Positions 50,933 through 59,388 of a stretch of DNA of 64,000 nt are shown piece by piece. The stretch lies in assembly GCF_001434665.1 (NCBI RefSeq), contig NZ_AZDG01000010.1, positions 22,290 through 86,289 of the forward strand, given 5' to 3'. The DNA is from Companilactobacillus tucceti DSM 20183. GTDB lineage: Bacteria; Bacillota; Bacilli; Lactobacillales; Lactobacillaceae. Each line of letters starts with the position of its first letter. The first letter of the stretch is position 1. A program made the position numbers and the translations under genes. The notes under the pieces are model-generated. The model worked only from the letters and a program-made list of their open reading frames with translations. It did not search any database and had not been told where the DNA came from.

Positions 50933-52653
50933 TACTTACCCTCCCTTAATTGAGAATCAATGATCTCTTGATATGTTTCATTATTTTCTTTTAACTCTTC
51001 ATGGGTTCCTAATCCGACCATCTTACCATCATCAAGAACTACGATTTGATCAGCATCGGCAACTGTGGAGATTCTTTGACCAACGATAACAACAACACTT
51101 TGATTGATACGCTTATCATTTTTCAAAGCAGTCCTTAAGTTTAAATCAGTCTTAAAATCAAGTGCTGAGAATGAATCATCGAAGATATAGATTGAAGCAT
51201 CCTTTACTAAAGCACGTGCAATTGCTAAACGCTGTCTTTGACCACCAGAGAAGTTTTCTCCACCCTGTTCAACTTTAGCATCGAGTTGTCCATCTAATTC
51301 CTTAACAAACTCATCTGCTTGCGCAATCTTTAAAGCATTCCAAATTTCATCATCAGTAGCATCTTCTTTACCGTAGGTCATATTATTACGAATATTACCC
51401 TTGAAAAGAATTGCCTTTTGAGGAACCATCGAAACATTATGATTTATATCCTCATTACTTAACGCTTTAACATCGGTCCCATTTAAACTAACAACACCAG
51501 TTTCAGCATCAAAGAATCTCGGAATCATGTTGATCAGAGTACTCTTACCAGATCCAGTACCACCAATAATTGCTAATGTTTGACCAGCTTTTATTGAAAA
51601 GTTTAAATTGGACAGTGCGAGTTTCTCCGCTCCATGATATCTAAAATTAACATCACTAAAGCTTAATGATGGTTCATCTTTAATCTTAATAGGTTTATCG
51701 ATCGTATCAATTTGACTTTCAGCAGCAAACACTTCTTGAATACGAGCCGCAGACGCAGACGCACGTGGTACAAAGACAAACACTAATGAAAGAATCATGA
51801 AACTCATCAAAATTTGCATAGCATAAGTCATAAAAGCAATCAAATTACCAACTTGCATTGACTGATCGGCAATATATTGTGCACCTAACCAAGTAATACC
51901 AATGTTTGTTCCACTCATTACCAAAGTAACGATTGGAAACATCAGTGCAACTATCGTAAATACTTTGATAGCATTATTTGTATAATCAGCATTAGCATCT
52001 TTAAAACGATCTTGCTCAAATTTATCTTGTCTAAAAGCTCTAATAACACGAACTCCTGTTAAACCTTCACGAAAAATCAGGTTCAATCGGTCAATCTTTT
52101 TTTGCATTGCCTTAAATAAAGGCACAGCAAAATACATAACTAATCCAACCAAGACAATTAAAACAGGTATCGAAATCAAGAATATTTTAGTCATAGCAGC
52201 ATTTTTTTGATATGCCATGAAACTAGCACCAATCAACATTATAGGTGCCATGATCATCATTCTAAGCATCATGATCATAACGTTTTGAACTTGAATAACA
52301 TCATTTGTTGTTCTAGTTGTTAATGAAGACGTATCAAATTTGTCGAATTCATCATTTGTAAAGTATAATATCTTTCTAAACAAGTCAGATCTTAGTTTTC
52401 TTCCTAATCCTTGTGATGCCTGAGATGCCATCAAGACATTTCCCAAAGCAGCAATGATTGCTATGAAAGAAACAATTACCATTCTGACTCCTGCATGCAT
52501 GATATAGTTAGTATTACCAGTGGAAATACCATTGTTAACAATATCAGATGTAATATTTGGCAAGTATAACGTCGCGATGACTTGCAATGTCATAAATAAT
52601 AGCGCACCAAGAACTTGCCAAAGATTAATTCTCCCTCGAGCAATTTTAAGCAT
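50932..52653 (-). CDS. ABC exporter half-transporter, degenerate-site subunit
   Basis: The first of the pair (573 residues): six membrane helices then an ATPase domain with Walker A GGTGSGKST and a canonical signature FSGGQRQR. Walker B reads IYIFDDSFSALD with Asp in place of the catalytic Glu, and the H-loop reads VGQRIST with Gln for His. Those changes are the mark of the non-catalytic subunit in asymmetric exporters. The stop overlaps the next start (TAATG). Confidence 0.9.
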   Translation of the reverse strand: MLKIARGRINLWQVLGALLFMTLQVIATLYLPNITSDIVNNGISTGNTNYIMHAGVRMVIVSFIAIIAALGNVLMASQASQGLGRKLRSDLFRKILYFTNDEFDKFDTSSLTTRTTNDVIQVQNVMIMMLRMMIMAPIMLIGASFMAYQKNAAMTKIFLISIPVLIVLVGLVMYFAVPLFKAMQKKIDRLNLIFREGLTGVRVIRAFRQDKFEQDRFKDANADYTNNAIKVFTIVALMFPIVTLVMSGTNIGITWLGAQYIADQSMQVGNLIAFMTYAMQILMSFMILSLVFVFVPRASASAARIQEVFAAESQIDTIDKPIKIKDEPSLSFSDVNFRYHGAEKLALSNLNFSIKAGQTLAIIGGTGSGKSTLINMIPRFFDAETGVVSLNGTDVKALSNEDINHNVSMVPQKAILFKGNIRNNMTYGKEDATDDEIWNALKIAQADEFVKELDGQLDAKVEQGGENFSGGQRQRLAIARALVKDASIYIFDDSFSALDFKTDLNLRTALKNDKRINQSVVVIVGQRISTVADADQIVVLDDGKMVGLGTHEELKENNETYQEIIDSQLREGK

Positions 52654-52742
52654 GTATTCACTCCCTTTAAAAAACTCATTCTAGTATTAAAGCACTTATT
52701 CGCAAAAAATTCTAATTTTAATTAAAAAAGGTGGAACTTCTA

Positions 52743-53420
52743 TTGAATAGTAATAAAAATAACTTCAACCCTTTAATAGGTATCTTCCATGTTATGGCAT
52801 TTTTGGGACTCTTTTTATTAGAACAAATTCCCTTAGGTCTTTTGACTTTAACTAAAAAAGACCTCGGCCATAATTATGCGTCATATTTAAAAATAGTGCC
52901 AATTATAACTATTATACTGCTAGTCATCGTTGCTTTCATTATTTGGCTGGTCTTTAAAAAAGCACAATCTTTTAAAACCGTACCTTTTAAAAAATCAACC
53001 TGGATAATAGTTGGTATCGCCGTTATATTAATCTTTGCCATCAATGCAGTAACAGTTCCACTAATGAATAAAACTAATGCTAATGTGGATGCACTGCAGT
53101 TAGTAGCCAAAAATAATATAGCTATCCTAGTCTTCTTTACCATTATTGTGGCACCCATTTTAGAGGAAATACTCTTTAGAGGAATATTTATGAATTGGTT
53201 CTTTGCCAATACACCAATCGTCTCAGTTATTTTAAGTGGAATGTTCTTTGGATACGCACACGCCCCAATTGGTGCACACACCGATTGGATATACCTGTTA
53301 TCAAAAGTTATGCTGGGAATAGTTTTAGCTGCCGTTTATGCACGAACAAAAAATATCAAAGCAAACATTACAGTGCACTTCCTAAATAACTTTTTAGCAA
53401 TAATCGTAGGTGCATTTTAA
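52743..53420 (+). CDS. CPBP family intramembrane metalloprotease-like protein
   Basis: A 225-residue polytopic protein of the CAAX protease/bacteriocin-processing (CPBP, Abi) family. The metal motifs are EEILFRG (Glu141, Glu142, Arg146) and FGYAHAP (His173). About six hydrophobic helices are visible. Such proteins may mature or confer immunity to bacteriocins, but no bacteriocin gene is visible nearby. The start is TTG at 52743 with AAAGGTGG 8 nt upstream; a GTG four codons earlier lies in that site. Confidence 0.88.
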   Translation: MNSNKNNFNPLIGIFHVMAFLGLFLLEQIPLGLLTLTKKDLGHNYASYLKIVPIITIILLVIVAFIIWLVFKKAQSFKTVPFKKSTWIIVGIAVILIFAINAVTVPLMNKTNANVDALQLVAKNNIAILVFFTIIVAPILEEILFRGIFMNWFFANTPIVSVILSGMFFGYAHAPIGAHTDWIYLLSKVMLGIVLAAVYARTKNIKANITVHFLNNFLAIIVGAF

Positions 53421-53627
53421 ATGAAGACTAAAGAAAAAAAAGAACTGAATAATGCTTTTCAAAGTGTTGTAAGACAGTTAGTAATGTTCAGTGTTCTTTC
53501 TATATTACTGTTGGCAACATCGAAGATAACCAATTGGATCATTATGGAATTTGCTGGATTTGCTGGTGTTGTTTACTCGGTGGTTTTGCTTGTGGTTTTA
53601 ATATATATAGCAATTATTAAGCATTAA
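53421..53627 (+). CDS. Small membrane protein of unknown function (68 aa)
   Basis: Starts immediately after the CPBP stop codon. It has a charged N-terminus (MKTKEKKELNNAFQSV) and two hydrophobic segments (LVMFSVLSILLLATS and GVVYSVVLLVVLIYIAI). I do not recognise a family. Zero spacing from the CPBP gene suggests one transcript and possibly a functional link. Confidence 0.65.
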   Translation: MKTKEKKELNNAFQSVVRQLVMFSVLSILLLATSKITNWIIMEFAGFAGVVYSVVLLVVLIYIAIIKH

Positions 53628-53657
53628 GATTATTCCATAAAATGATATGAATACGCT

Positions 53658-53709
53658 AAAAAACGGAAACTTAATTGATAATCTAGAAGTCAATTAAGTT
53701 TCCGTTTTT
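53658..53709. terminator. Bidirectional terminator hairpin
   Basis: A perfect 20-bp inverted repeat (AAAAACGGAAACTTAATTGA and its complement) around an 11-nt loop, with A and T runs at its ends. It ends the CPBP transcript on the plus strand and the 52-residue gene on the minus strand. Confidence 0.9.
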
Positions 53710-53841
53710 GTCTTTACTCTTATTGAAATATTCTTGATATTCCTCAAATTCTTTCTTAGCCCATTCTGGAGCATCTTTACTAATCTTACTGCCCTCTTCA
53801 GTATCTATCCAATAGATTAATCCCTTAGGTCCATCCAACAT
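53683..53841 (-). CDS. Small hypothetical protein (52 aa)
   Basis: An ATG with AGAGGT 8 nt upstream opens a 52-residue acidic/aromatic protein beginning MLDGPKGLIYWIDTEEGSK and rich in Glu, Lys and Tyr toward its end. It ends in the loop-proximal part of the terminator hairpin, an arrangement often seen for real genes. No family is recognised. The good ribosome site and terminator argue for coding. Confidence 0.6.
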   Translation of the reverse strand: MLDGPKGLIYWIDTEEGSKISKDAPEWAKKEFEEYQEYFNKSKDKNGNLIDF

Positions 53842-53880
53842 TATTACATACCTCTTTTAAATAGAATTAATAAAAAACAT

Positions 53881-54162
53881 CTAATAAAATACATTGGGGT
53901 CATAATCAAACATATCATCTGATGGTGGGTTGATAACTTTTGCCTTATAAAAATCTATAAATGCAGCGTACAATCCTTCTGGATCATCCAATGTAACACC
54001 CTGTGTTTCCCCCACTGGAAGAGGCATTTCATAATTCACAAGCGGCATCATATCTTTAAAATGTTCTTCAAACTCTTTATCATCAATAAAAAGATTACCA
54101 TCCACGTACGATGCAATTACATTCCTACCTCTGAAATTAAGTTCCACTTTAAAACTTGCCAT
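53881..54162 (-). CDS. Hypothetical protein (93 aa)
   Basis: A 93-residue acidic soluble protein starting MASFKVELNFRGRNVIASY, with no membrane segments or recognised motif. The ATG at 54162 follows GGGAGGCGAG; a GTG five codons earlier would overlap it. It precedes the 52-residue gene by 40 bp on the same strand and may share its transcript. Confidence 0.7.
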   Translation of the reverse strand: MASFKVELNFRGRNVIASYVDGNLFIDDKEFEEHFKDMMPLVNYEMPLPVGETQGVTLDDPEGLYAAFIDFYKAKVINPPSDDMFDYDPNVFY

Positions 54163-54304
54163 AATCTCGCCTCCCACATATTTCTTAATATTTCTAAAAT
54201 CAAGGTAGCATGATTGTTGTTTTTTGCCAAGTTACATTTTCAACTAATTTAACGTTCAATTACTTTAAACACATATATTCAAGTGAGCCTTTAGATTTAA
54301 ATAT

Positions 54305-54345
54305 AAAAAAACCGTCATATCAAGCTTTCAAGCCTAATTGACGGT
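54305..54345 (-). terminator. Terminator after tRNA-Glu
   Basis: On the minus strand ACCGTCA (54345-54339) and TGACGGT (54317-54311) pair around a 21-nt loop and are followed by a T6-7 run. Confidence 0.75.
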
Positions 54346-54361
54346 CCTTCAATAATCATTA

Positions 54362-54434
54362 TCACCCGTATGGGAATCGAACCCATAACTCCACCTTGAG
54401 AGGGTGGCGTCTTAAACCATTTGACCAACGGGCA
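54362..54434 (-). tRNA. tRNA-Glu (anticodon CUC)
   Basis: A 73-nt cloverleaf on the minus strand. The anticodon stem CCACC/GGTGG encloses CTCTCAA, giving anticodon CUC. The T arm is ATGGG-TTCGATT-CCCAT and the D arm contains GGTC...GAC. The body resembles tRNA-Glu. The acceptor stem is unusual: positions 1-72 and 2-71 are U-G and G-U wobbles. CCA is not encoded. Confidence 0.87.
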
Positions 54435-54517
54435 ATCAAACAACAAATAACATTTTAACTTGAATCAACTCTCTATGTCAATATTGTTTGAACAATTATT
54501 TTTTTATCCTTATTTTT

Positions 54518-54531
54518 TTTAAACGCTTTCA
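54518..54531. promoter_or_regulatory. Candidate cre (CcpA) site
   Basis: TTTAAACGCTTTCA matches the consensus TGWAANCGNTNWCA at 13 of 14 positions. It overlaps the -35 of a candidate promoter for the DUF5067-like gene, a placement typical for repression. Confidence 0.4.
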
Positions 54532-54555
54532 ACCTCTCGATAAGTTTTATACTAT
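54527..54555 (+). promoter_or_regulatory. Candidate promoter of the DUF5067-like gene
   Basis: TTTCAA (54527-54532) and TACTAT (54550-54555) with a 17-bp spacer, about 50 bp before the start codon. Confidence 0.45.
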
Positions 54556-54605
54556 ATAGGAAAGACATTAATCAGACTTTGGATTAAATATCGGGGGTGG
54601 ATTTA

Positions 54606-55412
54606 TTGAACGGTGATCAAAACATGACAAGGATGAAACTACACAATAAACTTGGTAATAAAAGAAAAAGAGGTCCTATACTTCCACCGAAAGGATCAAA
54701 ATCAATCCTCCGAAAATGGTGGTTTTGGTCTTTAATTGTCGTAATTATTTTATCTATTTCAGGTCTAGGTATTAATGCAGCCGCCAGTGCAAGAAGCCAA
54801 GATTTATCAGATACCAAGGTTAGTCCAAAAAAGACACATAAGAATAAGCAAAAAAAAGTATCTAAACCTATGAAAAAGAGCAAAAAGAAAAAGTCAGCTA
54901 CACCTGAAACAGCAAAAAATGAAATGCAAAACGATCAAAACAACAATTCAAACTCTGATACAAACACAAATGACAATTCTGATCAAAACACTGATTCTCA
55001 ATATTATTTTAAAGATAACAAAGCCGTAATACATGATATTGATATTGAAATAACCCAAACAAAGGTAATTCAACCTGGAGATACTGGAAATGAAAACGGC
55101 AAGAAGCCAATTTTTGCAATCTGGTATAAAACAACAAATAAAACTGACAAGAATATAAATCCCACCACTGCTTGGGTAGCTGTCTTTAAAGCAACTCAAA
55201 AGAGTGATAGTGGTGAGGAAAAAGACCTCGAAGTTGCCGCCCAACCTGACAGCAGATTTGTCGATACACAGCTCAATACTATTAACCAAGGAGATACTGT
55301 TGAAAGTGCTGTTGCTTATGCATTGGAAGATACTTCAAAACCCGTAACATTAATCGCAACTAAGGGTGTTAATGGTGAAACCATTGGTTCACAAGAGTAT
55401 CAAGTAAAATAG
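54606..55412 (+). CDS. Membrane-anchored DUF5067-like extracellular protein
   Basis: About 268 residues: a basic cytoplasmic start, one membrane helix (WWFWSLIVVIILSISGLGI), a Lys-rich stretch (KKTHKNKQKKVSK), an Asn/Asp linker, then a C-terminal domain of about 130 residues (YYFKDNKAVIHDIDIEITQ, WYKTTNKTDKNINPTTAW). That domain pattern fits the DUF5067/DUF4352 immunoglobulin-like proteins of lactobacilli. Start is uncertain: TTG at 54606 has GGGGG 8 nt upstream; an ATG at 54624 is also possible. No lipobox is present. Confidence 0.75.
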   Translation: MNGDQNMTRMKLHNKLGNKRKRGPILPPKGSKSILRKWWFWSLIVVIILSISGLGINAAASARSQDLSDTKVSPKKTHKNKQKKVSKPMKKSKKKKSATPETAKNEMQNDQNNNSNSDTNTNDNSDQNTDSQYYFKDNKAVIHDIDIEITQTKVIQPGDTGNENGKKPIFAIWYKTTNKTDKNINPTTAWVAVFKATQKSDSGEEKDLEVAAQPDSRFVDTQLNTINQGDTVESAVAYALEDTSKPVTLIATKGVNGETIGSQEYQVK

Positions 55413-55436
55413 ATCATATAAAAAATTTTACCGATT

Positions 55437-55470
55437 AAAAAAGCTCACGAAAATTTCGTGAGCTTTTATT
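55437..55470. terminator. Bidirectional intrinsic terminator
   Basis: AAAAAGCTCACGAAA and TTTCGTGAGCTTTT form a long stem with A and T tracts on both sides, between converging genes. Confidence 0.9.
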
Positions 55471-55594
55471 TTTTATTTAAAATTTTTTTAACAGCTTCTT
55501 CTATTGACTTACCGTGTGCAGAAATATTTTTGTTTTTTTTATCAACAACGGTAAACAAATGATGCTTTTTATCTAAAGTAACACTATATCTCAT
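55466..55594 (-). CDS. Small hypothetical protein (42 aa)
   Basis: ATG after a perfect AGGAGGT (6-nt spacing) opens a 42-residue Lys-rich protein, MRYSVTLDKKHHLFTVVDKK..., ending in KILNKK at the terminator. The pattern hints at a small beta-hairpin plus helix (SIEEAVKKIL), similar to short DUF-type or HicB-like folds, but I cannot assign a family. Confidence 0.6.
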   Translation of the reverse strand: MRYSVTLDKKHHLFTVVDKKNKNISAHGKSIEEAVKKILNKK

Positions 55595-55679
55595 ATGCCT
55601 ACCTCCTATAATTTAATTCAATAGTCTATAGGCATTCTTATGAAAAGTCAATAAAAAGAGATGCTACACTTAAATTCTT

Positions 55680-56504
55680 CTAAAATTCTTCATATTCAGC
55701 GGGATCTTGATTATTAACACGACCATCTGGTTTAGTTAATAAATTAATTTGACTCATATCTTCATCTGAAATTCTAAAGTCAAAGATATCCATATTCTCT
55801 TTTTGACGTGAATTCTTTGCCGACTTAGGAATAGGAATAGTTTTGAGTTGATACTCCCATCTCAAGATAATTTGACCAACTGATTTGTTATATTTAGCAG
55901 CTAATTCATTTAACTTAGGATCTGACATAACTGAACTCCCACGCCCTAGTGGACTCCAATCCATTGTAAGGATTCCATTATCTGCATCATATTTACGCAT
56001 TTTGGCTTGATTAAAGAATGGATGTAACTCAATTTGGTTGATTGCAGGTAAAATACCTGTGTCCTTTTGTAATTTCTCTAAATATTCAGGTAAGAAATTG
56101 CAAACACCTATTGATTTAACCAATCCAAATTTTTGAGCATCAATTAGAGCTCTCCATGCTTCAGGATACATCCCCTTTTTAGGATTTGGCCAATGTAACA
56201 AATAAAGATCAAAGTAATCCAAATGTGAACGATATAAAGATTCTTGTAATGCAGAAATAGCATCATCATATTGGTAATAGCGTCCTGGTAATTTTGAGGT
56301 TACAAATAAATCTGATCTATTCACGGAACTCTCAGCGATTGCTTTTCCAACAGTACCTTCATTTTCATAGTTATAAGCTGTATCCAACATTTTATAACCA
56401 TTGTTGATTGCTGAAACGATACTCTGAACGCCAGATTGTCCCTTTAATTTGTATGTTCCAAATCCAATTTCAGGAATTTTTCTTCCATCATTTAACTTAT
56501 ACAT
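55680..56504 (-). CDS. Aldo/keto reductase
   Basis: A TIM-barrel NADPH-dependent reductase of 274 residues. The catalytic tetrad is intact: Asp41 and Tyr46 in DTAYNYENE, Lys71 in TSKLPG, His103 in LLHWPN. The C-terminal cofactor segment IPKSAKNSRQKENMDIF contains the phosphate-binding Lys/Ser/Arg. The family reduces aldehydes such as methylglyoxal or 2,5-diketogluconate; the true substrate is not predictable. GGAGGAG precedes the ATG. Confidence 0.93.
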   Translation of the reverse strand: MYKLNDGRKIPEIGFGTYKLKGQSGVQSIVSAINNGYKMLDTAYNYENEGTVGKAIAESSVNRSDLFVTSKLPGRYYQYDDAISALQESLYRSHLDYFDLYLLHWPNPKKGMYPEAWRALIDAQKFGLVKSIGVCNFLPEYLEKLQKDTGILPAINQIELHPFFNQAKMRKYDADNGILTMDWSPLGRGSSVMSDPKLNELAAKYNKSVGQIILRWEYQLKTIPIPKSAKNSRQKENMDIFDFRISDEDMSQINLLTKPDGRVNNQDPAEYEEF

Positions 56505-56567
56505 AGCAACTCCTCCTTATCTATAAGGTACACCAAACGTTTTTATTAAAAAAGAAGTTGCCAATAT

Positions 56568-57647
56568 TTATTCATTGACCATATTAAAGATTGTCTTTGC
56601 AGCAGGCTTCAAATCGTCACTCAATCTGGAATAATTACTTAAGACGATTACAGCATTTTTGCCATCACTGGATAAGTGAACAACACCTTGAAATCCGTAA
56701 CCCCAACCATCTGAATAGTGATCATTATATTTATTATAAAAACCACCACCATAATCACTAATACTTGCTGGAACAAATAACTCTTGTCGAGAAGCTTCTG
56801 TTAACATATCTCCTGCCAAAATATAATTTTCAACTTTATATAAGTCATGAACACTCATAAAGACTTGCCCAGTACCTAATTCATCAAAAGTTTCAAACTT
56901 TGTAATGTTAAATGGATGACCATATGATGATGCTCCAGACAGAGGATCGATGTTTGTATACCCAGTTGACTTGTCAGCTTGTTTTAAATGATGAGAATAA
57001 GCAAATTCAGTATGTTTTAAATGCAGTTTCTTAATATATGATTCATAAAACAAGTGGCGATAGCTTTGACCAGTTACTTTTTCCAAAATACCACTTAATA
57101 AATTGAAATTAATTGGCGAATAGTACCAATTATTATATAAAGCATGACTAAACTTTATACGTTTGATGTCACTCTTAATAATTGCTTGATCAGATAAAAC
57201 CTTTTGCGGTCCAACCGCACCTGGCAAAACAAGTCCTGATTTCATATCTAACATTTGACGAAGCGTTATTTTATTGCTCTCTGGAACTGAAGGATAAAAT
57301 TTACTTAATTTGTCATCCAAAGATAACTTTCCCAGTTCAACCTGTTTCATTATCAATGCTGCTGTCATTGATTTTTGAATTGAATCAACTTCATAACTAG
57401 TATTCAAATGATTTTTATGTTTAGAAAACTTATTGGAATATCCCTTACTTTTCGAGTAGAGAACTTTTCCATTTCTTACTACTAAAATCGTACCCGAAAA
57501 ATTCTTTTGATCCAAAATTTGATTTACTTGCCTATCAAATGAATCACTATTAACAACATCAGCCTTAACTACATCTGCTTTTACATTTGTTGTACCAAAA
57601 GGCATTACCAACATTATTGTTAAAAAAACTAGAATTATTTTTTTCAT
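56568..57647 (-). CDS. Secreted serine hydrolase of the beta-lactamase fold
   Basis: A 359-residue protein with a Sec signal peptide (MKKIILVFLTIMLVMPFG, likely cleavage near VKA) and SxxK as SIQK (Ser89, Lys92). A YxN-like YSPIN occurs in NNWYYSPINFNLL. A glycine-rich GWGYGFQG replaces the KTG box. It resembles Pbp4b/FmtA-like penicillin-recognition proteins. The start is the ATG at 57647 with GAGGAAA upstream; an upstream TTG lacks a site. It lies divergent from lemA. Confidence 0.87.
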   Translation of the reverse strand: MKKIILVFLTIMLVMPFGTTNVKADVVKADVVNSDSFDRQVNQILDQKNFSGTILVVRNGKVLYSKSKGYSNKFSKHKNHLNTSYEVDSIQKSMTAALIMKQVELGKLSLDDKLSKFYPSVPESNKITLRQMLDMKSGLVLPGAVGPQKVLSDQAIIKSDIKRIKFSHALYNNWYYSPINFNLLSGILEKVTGQSYRHLFYESYIKKLHLKHTEFAYSHHLKQADKSTGYTNIDPLSGASSYGHPFNITKFETFDELGTGQVFMSVHDLYKVENYILAGDMLTEASRQELFVPASISDYGGGFYNKYNDHYSDGWGYGFQGVVHLSSDGKNAVIVLSNYSRLSDDLKPAAKTIFNMVNE

Positions 57648-57752
57648 AACCGTTTCCTCTTCAATGAAAACAATCAATATTTTTATAATCCATATTATAA
57701 ATACAATTTTTTAAAAGTAATAACCATAAGCTCTAAATTTAGACAAAAATCC

Positions 57753-57782
57753 TTGCAGTAACTGTCCTAAAGCTAATATGTT
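57753..57782 (+). promoter_or_regulatory. Candidate promoter of lemA-htpX
   Basis: TTGCAG (57753-57758) and TATGTT (57777-57782) with an 18-bp spacer. The -10 match is weak. Confidence 0.35.
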
Positions 57783-57818
57783 AAAATGTATGATAATACA
57801 ATTAAGAAGGAGAAAATA

Positions 57819-58367
57819 ATGACCACAATAATAATCGTTGTCATTATAGCTTTAATCGTGATTGCCTATGCTGGACTATACAATGGCCTTGTTAAGTTCC
57901 GTAATCGCGCACGCGAATTCAGTTCACAAATAGACGTTCAATTAAAACGTCGCACAGACTTGATCCCTAACCTAGTAGAAACTGTTAAGGGTTATGCTAC
58001 TCATGAAAAAGAAACACTTTCTAAGGTAGTTGAATTAAGAAATAATGTTACAAATGCTGATTCACTTCAAGACAAAGTTGATGCAGATAATGCTTTAACT
58101 GGTGCCTTGAGACAAGTTTTTGCATTAGCTGAAAATTATCCTGATTTAAAAGCCAATCAAGAGTTTTCTAAGTTAATGGAAGAACTTTCAAATACAGAAA
58201 ACAAAGTTGCATACGCACGTCAAGCATATAACAGTCAAGTACAATCATACGATACTGCTATTGAAACATTCCCTAGAAATATAATTGCCAAGATCCATGG
58301 ATTTAAAGAGATGGACTTCTTACAAATTCCTGAAGCAGAAAAAGAAGCTCCAAAAGTTAAGTTTTAA
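57819..58367 (+). CDS. lemA: LemA family protein
   Basis: A 182-residue protein with an N-terminal membrane helix (TIIIVVIIALIVIAYAGLYN) and a helical LemA domain with the conserved QIDVQLKRRTDLIPNLVETVKGYATHE. The biological role is poorly defined; it is repeatedly found upstream of htpX, as here. ATG at 57819 follows AAGGAG; an open stretch 11 codons upstream is probably untranslated. Confidence 0.94.
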   Translation: MTTIIIVVIIALIVIAYAGLYNGLVKFRNRAREFSSQIDVQLKRRTDLIPNLVETVKGYATHEKETLSKVVELRNNVTNADSLQDKVDADNALTGALRQVFALAENYPDLKANQEFSKLMEELSNTENKVAYARQAYNSQVQSYDTAIETFPRNIIAKIHGFKEMDFLQIPEAEKEAPKVKF

Positions 58368-58379
58368 TAGGAGTACATT

Positions 58380-59294
58380 ATGATATACCAGCAAATTGAT
58401 CGTAATAAGCGTAAAACATACTTAATTTTTACAATTTTCTTCATAATATTAGCTGGTTTAGGTAGCTTCATTGGTGAATATTTTTTAGATAATATCTGGG
58501 GCGGAATTATTACCGCTCTTGTTATTGCATTAATTTATACACTGATCACTTATTTTCAATCAACAAGTATTGTGATGCAAATGAACGGCGCTAAGAAACT
58601 TCAATCTGAATCGGATGCACCAGAACTTTGGCATATTGTCGAAGACTTATCTATGGTAGCTGATATACCACTGCCAGATATTTACATTATTGATGATGAA
58701 AGCCCAAACGCTTTTGCGACTGGACGCGATCCAAAACATGCGGCAGTGGCCGTAACGTCAGGTCTTTATGAAATGATGAATCGTGAGGAATTGGAAGGTG
58801 TTTTGGCACACGAAATTTCCCACGTAAAAAACTATGATATAAGAGTTTCAACAATTGCGTTAGCTCTATCGTCAGCCATCGTCTTAATAACATATTTGAT
58901 AGGAAATGCTTATCGATTTGTATTGCCTTCCTTTGATGATGACGACGATAACAATAACTCTAACTGGGTCGTTGTAAGATTGGTGCTATGGGTCGTTGGT
59001 ATAATATTTATGATATTGGGTCCATTGATCGCCAGTTTAGTTCAATTAGCCATTTCAAGAAATCGTGAGTATTTGGCTGATGTTTCAGGAGCTGAACTAA
59101 CTCGTAATCCTCAAGGATTGATCAACGCATTGGAAAAGTTAAAAAATAGTACTGAACCAATGAAAGAAGTTGACGATGCTAGTGCTGCCTTATACATTGA
59201 CGATCCACAAAAGAAAAAGCGTTTTTCAGGACTATTTGATACACATCCTCCTCTAGACGATAGAATTAATGAATTGAAAAAGACATTTATGTAA
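58380..59294 (+). CDS. htpX: Membrane zinc metalloprotease HtpX
   Basis: An integral membrane M48 protease (304 residues) for quality control of membrane proteins. The zinc motif HEISH is at residues 144-148 and the third ligand Glu lies in NREYLADVSGAEL. Two N-terminal and two central hydrophobic helices are seen. An Asp-rich loop (DDDDDNNNSN) separates the latter. It is 12 bp after lemA. Confidence 0.95.
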   Translation: MIYQQIDRNKRKTYLIFTIFFIILAGLGSFIGEYFLDNIWGGIITALVIALIYTLITYFQSTSIVMQMNGAKKLQSESDAPELWHIVEDLSMVADIPLPDIYIIDDESPNAFATGRDPKHAAVAVTSGLYEMMNREELEGVLAHEISHVKNYDIRVSTIALALSSAIVLITYLIGNAYRFVLPSFDDDDDNNNSNWVVVRLVLWVVGIIFMILGPLIASLVQLAISRNREYLADVSGAELTRNPQGLINALEKLKNSTEPMKEVDDASAALYIDDPQKKKRFSGLFDTHPPLDDRINELKKTFM

Positions 59295-59321
59295 AGGGAT
59301 CTGAAAACAGATCCCTTTTTA
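59293..59321 (+). terminator. Intrinsic terminator after htpX
   Basis: AAAGGGATCTG-AAAA-CAGATCCCTTT followed by T-rich sequence, starting within the htpX stop codon. Confidence 0.9.
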
Positions 59322-59388
59322 TTTCCAATGATATGATAAAATTACTATTGAAGATTTTTATCTTCAAGCTTTGAGGGGATTGAATTAT

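Noticed and set aside
54617..55289. Two minus-strand open frames (88 and 113 residues) antisense to the DUF5067-like gene
   Set aside because: Composition reflects the Lys/Asn codons of the sense gene; they lack ribosome sites and family resemblance.
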